Positions 61,439 to 64,000 of a stretch of 64,000 bases of DNA are shown in pieces. The stretch spans positions 186,001 to 250,000 of the forward strand of contig JANQPY010000016.1 of assembly GCA_028285245.1 (NCBI GenBank), in the 5' to 3' direction. The position numbers and the translations under genes are program-made. The DNA is from Gammaproteobacteria bacterium (lineage in GTDB: Bacteria > Pseudomonadota > Gammaproteobacteria > Steroidobacterales > GCA-2729495). Each line of letters opens with the position of its first letter. Position 1 is the stretch's first letter. The notes under the pieces are model-generated. The model was not told the origin of the DNA and searched no databases. It was given only the letters and a program-made list of their open reading frames with translations.

Positions 61439-62950
61439 CTAGACAAGCGCGTCCTGAAGCCCGCGGCCGTTGTCCCGGAGTAGCTCCAGCGTCAGCCTCA
61501 CGCCGAACCCTGTCACGCCACCCGGAATGTGGCCTAAGCCTTTCTTGCGGTTCGCGGCGCTAAGGTCGAGGTGAATCCAGGCGCTCTGTTCCGGCACAAA
61601 GCGCTTAAGAAACCGCGCGGCGAGGATGTGATCGCCAGCCCCGTCTGTCGAGCACTGCAGTACATCAGCGGCGGTCGACTTGATGTCTTCATCGTAGTCT
61701 TCGTCCAGCGGAAAAGGCCAAACACGCTCGCCGCTGCGTTCTCCGGCTGCAATGATGAAGCTGTGGGTTTGCGGCCGGTTCGTAAACGCGCCGCTGTAGC
61801 GCTCCGTCAACGCATAAATGCAGGCGCCGGTGAGCGTTGCGTAATCAATCATGATGTCTGGCGATTCTTGCCCGGCCAGCGCCAGCGTATCGGCCAGCAC
61901 CATCCGGCCCTCAGCGTCGGTATGGATGATCTCAATAGTGGTGCCGTTGCTTGCAGTGACAACGTCGCGCGGGCGGTAGGCCTGCGCGCTCACCCGGTTC
62001 TCGGTAATCGCGAGCCAGCAATCGATAGGTCCCGGGTACGCCTGCTCACTGAGCGCGAGCAGAGCCGCCAGCGCGGTGGCGCTGCCGGCCATATCCTCGT
62101 GCATATCCAGCATCGACTTGTGGCCCTTGATGTTGTTGCCACCCGTGTCGAACAAAATGCCTTTACCAATGAGAGCGACCGCAGGCGCGTCCTCCCGAGT
62201 CGGCCGGTAGCGCAACCGGACGATGCCCGCATCCCGTGTGCTATTGCCTTGGGCGACTGCCAGAAACGCTCCGGCGCCCAGTTTTTCCAGGCGCTTCTCG
62301 CCATAAAACTCGTATTGCCAGCCCTCTTCTTTCGCAAGTTCCTTGAGTAGCTCTTGGTAAGTGGAAGCGGTCAGGTGGCTGGCTGGCAACGCAGTAAGCC
62401 AGCGAGCCAGATTCTGCGCTGCGGCCGCCTGCGCCATAGCATCGAACTTTACTTCCGCCGGAAGCCCGAGCAGACGAATGGTTTGCAGCCGCCGGCGCTT
62501 GAGCGGTTGCGCGCCAAAGTAGGGGAGCTGGAAACTGGCCGCAAGAATAGCCAGCACCAGCGCATCGCCAACCTGTTGCACCCGGTCGTCGTCAAGGCCG
62601 CTCAGTAGCAGGCCGAGGCGTCGGGGCTGCTCTTCAAGCGCGGCCCGTATGGCTTCGCCGGCCTGCTTCTGTAGCGCGAAAGACGAAGACTGCTTGGCTG
62701 GCAGGCGTACGATCGTGACGCCGGTTGACCTTGCATTATTAAGGCGGCTGCGCACGATGATGTCTGCCACGCTGGCCTGCAGGAGGCGGCGGAGCCGGCT
62801 ACCGTCGGGCACGGCTTTCCAGTCCGCCGCGGCGGGTTTGGCTGGCAAGACGATCAGCAGGTGATCGAGTGTGTCGATCGCTTGTTTTGCTGCGGCTTTG
62901 CGGCTGTACGTCAGACGCGGCGGCGCCGCTGAGGGAAGCAGTCGATGCAT
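61439..62950 (-). CDS. M17-family leucyl aminopeptidase-like protein
   Basis: A 503-residue metalloaminopeptidase of the M17 family (dizinc). Zinc and catalytic motifs are [18 protein letters not shown], a variant of the typical [27 protein letters not shown], and [16 protein letters not shown]. Lys, Asp, Asp, Glu and Arg of the canonical site are kept. [20 protein letters not shown] also fits. The N-terminal 170 residues are the variable domain. It differs from PepA proper in the glycine-rich loop, so it belongs to a PepB-like or divergent group. It is directly upstream of rnt. Confidence 0.9.
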   Translation of the reverse strand: MHRLLPSAAPPRLTYSRKAAAKQAIDTLDHLLIVLPAKPAAADWKAVPDGSRLRRLLQASVADIIVRSRLNNARSTGVTIVRLPAKQSSSFALQKQAGEAIRAALEEQPRRLGLLLSGLDDDRVQQVGDALVLAILAASFQLPYFGAQPLKRRRLQTIRLLGLPAEVKFDAMAQAAAAQNLARWLTALPASHLTASTYQELLKELAKEEGWQYEFYGEKRLEKLGAGAFLAVAQGNSTRDAGIVRLRYRPTREDAPAVALIGKGILFDTGGNNIKGHKSMLDMHEDMAGSATALAALLALSEQAYPGPIDCWLAITENRVSAQAYRPRDVVTASNGTTIEIIHTDAEGRMVLADTLALAGQESPDIMIDYATLTGACIYALTERYSGAFTNRPQTHSFIIAAGERSGERVWPFPLDEDYDEDIKSTAADVLQCSTDGAGDHILAARFLKRFVPEQSAWIHLDLSAANRKKGLGHIPGGVTGFGVRLTLELLRDNGRGLQDALV

Positions 62951-63167
62951 AGGGTTTGACTTGACCAGATTCGGCTAAACCGAGATCATACCGGAGCTTT
63001 TTTGGCCGCGGCTGGATCGTTCAAGAAGACTGTGGGCTTGAGTTTCTGGGCGGGCATTCCCTGTTCCATCACGTAGCCGCCCCGAGCCCTTGTAGCCTCG
63101 ATGATGATAGCGCCCGCCAACTATTCGCACATTCACTCGCCCGTTAACCTAGAGTCATTCCAGTATC

Positions 63168-64000
63168 GTGGTTGAGTTCAATCGCTTCGAGGATCTGGAT
63201 CCGCAGGAAACTCAGGAATGGCTTGACTCGATAGACAGCGTGCTCAAGAGCAATGGCACGGAGCGGGCCCACTTTTTGCTCAATAGCATGATCGATCACG
63301 CGCGCCGGTCAGGCGCGTACTTGCCGTACAGCGCGACCACGGCCTACGTCAACACGATTCCGGCGCATCAGCAGCCCGAATACCCTGGCGACCGTGCTCT
63401 TGAACGGCGGATAGAGGCGTACATCCGCTGGAATGCGATGGCTATGGTGGTTCAGGCTAATCGCCGCAGTCCCGAATACGGCGGCCATATCGCCACGTAC
63501 GCTTCGGCGGCAGCTCTGTATGAGGTGGGTTTCAATCACTTCTGGCGGGCGCCGACGGAGAGCAACCCTGGCGACCTGTTGTTCGTCCAGGGCCATTCGT
63601 CGCCGGGGATTTATGCGCGTGCCTACCTGGAGGGTCGGCTGACCGACGAGCAGCTCAATCACTTTCGCCAGGAAGTGGCAGGTGACGGTCTGTCGTCATA
63701 TCCGCACCCCTGGTTGATGCCCGAGTTTTGGCAGTTTCCAACGGTTTCCATGGGCTTGGGCCCGATGATGGCCATCTATCAGGCGCGCTTCATGCGTTAC
63801 CTGGAGCACCGGGGCCTTGCCGATACCGCTGATCGCAAGGTCTGGTGTTTTCTTGGCGATGGTGAGATGGATGAGCCTGAGTCAATGGGCGCCTTGACCA
63901 TGCCCGTGCGCGAGGGTCTGGACAATCTGATTTTCGTGATCAACTGCAATCTGCAGCGGTTGGATGGCCCGGTTCGCGGCAATGGCAAGATTATTCAGGA
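63168..64000 (+). CDS. aceE: Pyruvate dehydrogenase E1 component (canonical AceE; 3' end outside window)
   Basis: The first 277 residues of an AceE protein. GTG 63168 is the first possible start after an in-frame stop at 63150-63152. It shows [80 protein letters not shown] with MGLGP, and the ThDP motif [12 protein letters not shown] with [18 protein letters not shown]. It follows E. coli AceE more closely than the gene at base 1, so it is the likelier housekeeping copy of the pyruvate dehydrogenase complex. The E2 (aceF) and lpd genes, if present, would lie beyond the window. Confidence 0.94.
   Translation, partial: MVEFNRFEDLDPQETQEWLDSIDSVLKSNGTERAHFLLNSMIDHARRSGAYLPYSATTAYVNTIPAHQQPEYPGDRALERRIEAYIRWNAMAMVVQANRRSPEYGGHIATYASAAALYEVGFNHFWRAPTESNPGDLLFVQGHSSPGIYARAYLEGRLTDEQLNHFRQEVAGDGLSSYPHPWLMPEFWQFPTVSMGLGPMMAIYQARFMRYLEHRGLADTADRKVWCFLGDGEMDEPESMGALTMPVREGLDNLIFVINCNLQRLDGPVRGNGKIIQ

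Overview
The window looks like chromosomal DNA of a GC-rich, aerobic, free-living gammaproteobacterium. Supporting signs are a homodimeric AceE-type pyruvate dehydrogenase E1, the ispB / rplU-rpmA-obgE arrangement, the murJ-ribF-ileS-lspA block, type IV minor pilin operons of the Pseudomonas/Xanthomonas kind, ubiX, ribonuclease T and a urate hydroxylase-like membrane protein. I cannot name the genus. Most of the window is dense housekeeping DNA. I see no phage, no insertion sequence with a transposase, no CRISPR array and no rRNA.

Layout. 1-6.9 kb: a leftward AceE-family gene cut by the window edge, a rightward pair (NTF2-like protein plus FMN alpha-hydroxyacid oxidase, both with export-like N-termini), then leftward nadA-nadB. 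7-17.4 kb: an EAL phosphodiesterase with a degenerate GGDEF domain, a methyltransferase, an orphan FimT pseudopilin, an unknown membrane protein, an MFS transporter, a CpeT-like protein, a photolyase-like protein that lacks the iron-sulfur cysteines, a rhomboid protease and alanine racemase. 17.4-27 kb: tRNA-Pro, ispB, rplU-rpmA-obgE, rpsT, murJ, ribF, ileS, lspA. 27-41.3 kb: two consecutive leftward type IV minor-pilin operons (fimU-pilV-pilW-pilX-small CxxC protein-pilY1). The first also ends in pilE; an extra FimT lies upstream of the second. 41.5-47.6 kb: a Fur-family regulator, tRNA-Thr, ubiX with a PNPOx-like protein, and an RND efflux pair.

47.6-53 kb: an inverted-repeat element, a leftward SDR dehydrogenase and a tight rightward operon of a UbiD-family decarboxylase, aconitase-superfamily large and small subunits and an isocitrate lyase/PEP mutase-family enzyme with the KRCGH catalytic motif. 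This set fits an uncharacterised carboxylic-acid pathway (decarboxylation, hydration, C-C cleavage). UbiX, encoded 5 kb upstream, could supply the prenylated flavin that UbiD enzymes need. It is the best candidate here for an undescribed system.

53-64 kb: a GAF-PAS-PAS-GGDEF-EAL signalling protein, acetoacetyl-CoA synthetase, YceI plus cytochrome b561, nadC, a PuuD-like membrane protein, ribonuclease T, an M17 aminopeptidase, and the start of a second, canonical AceE gene. NAD synthesis is thus split between nadAB near 5 kb and nadC near 59.5 kb.
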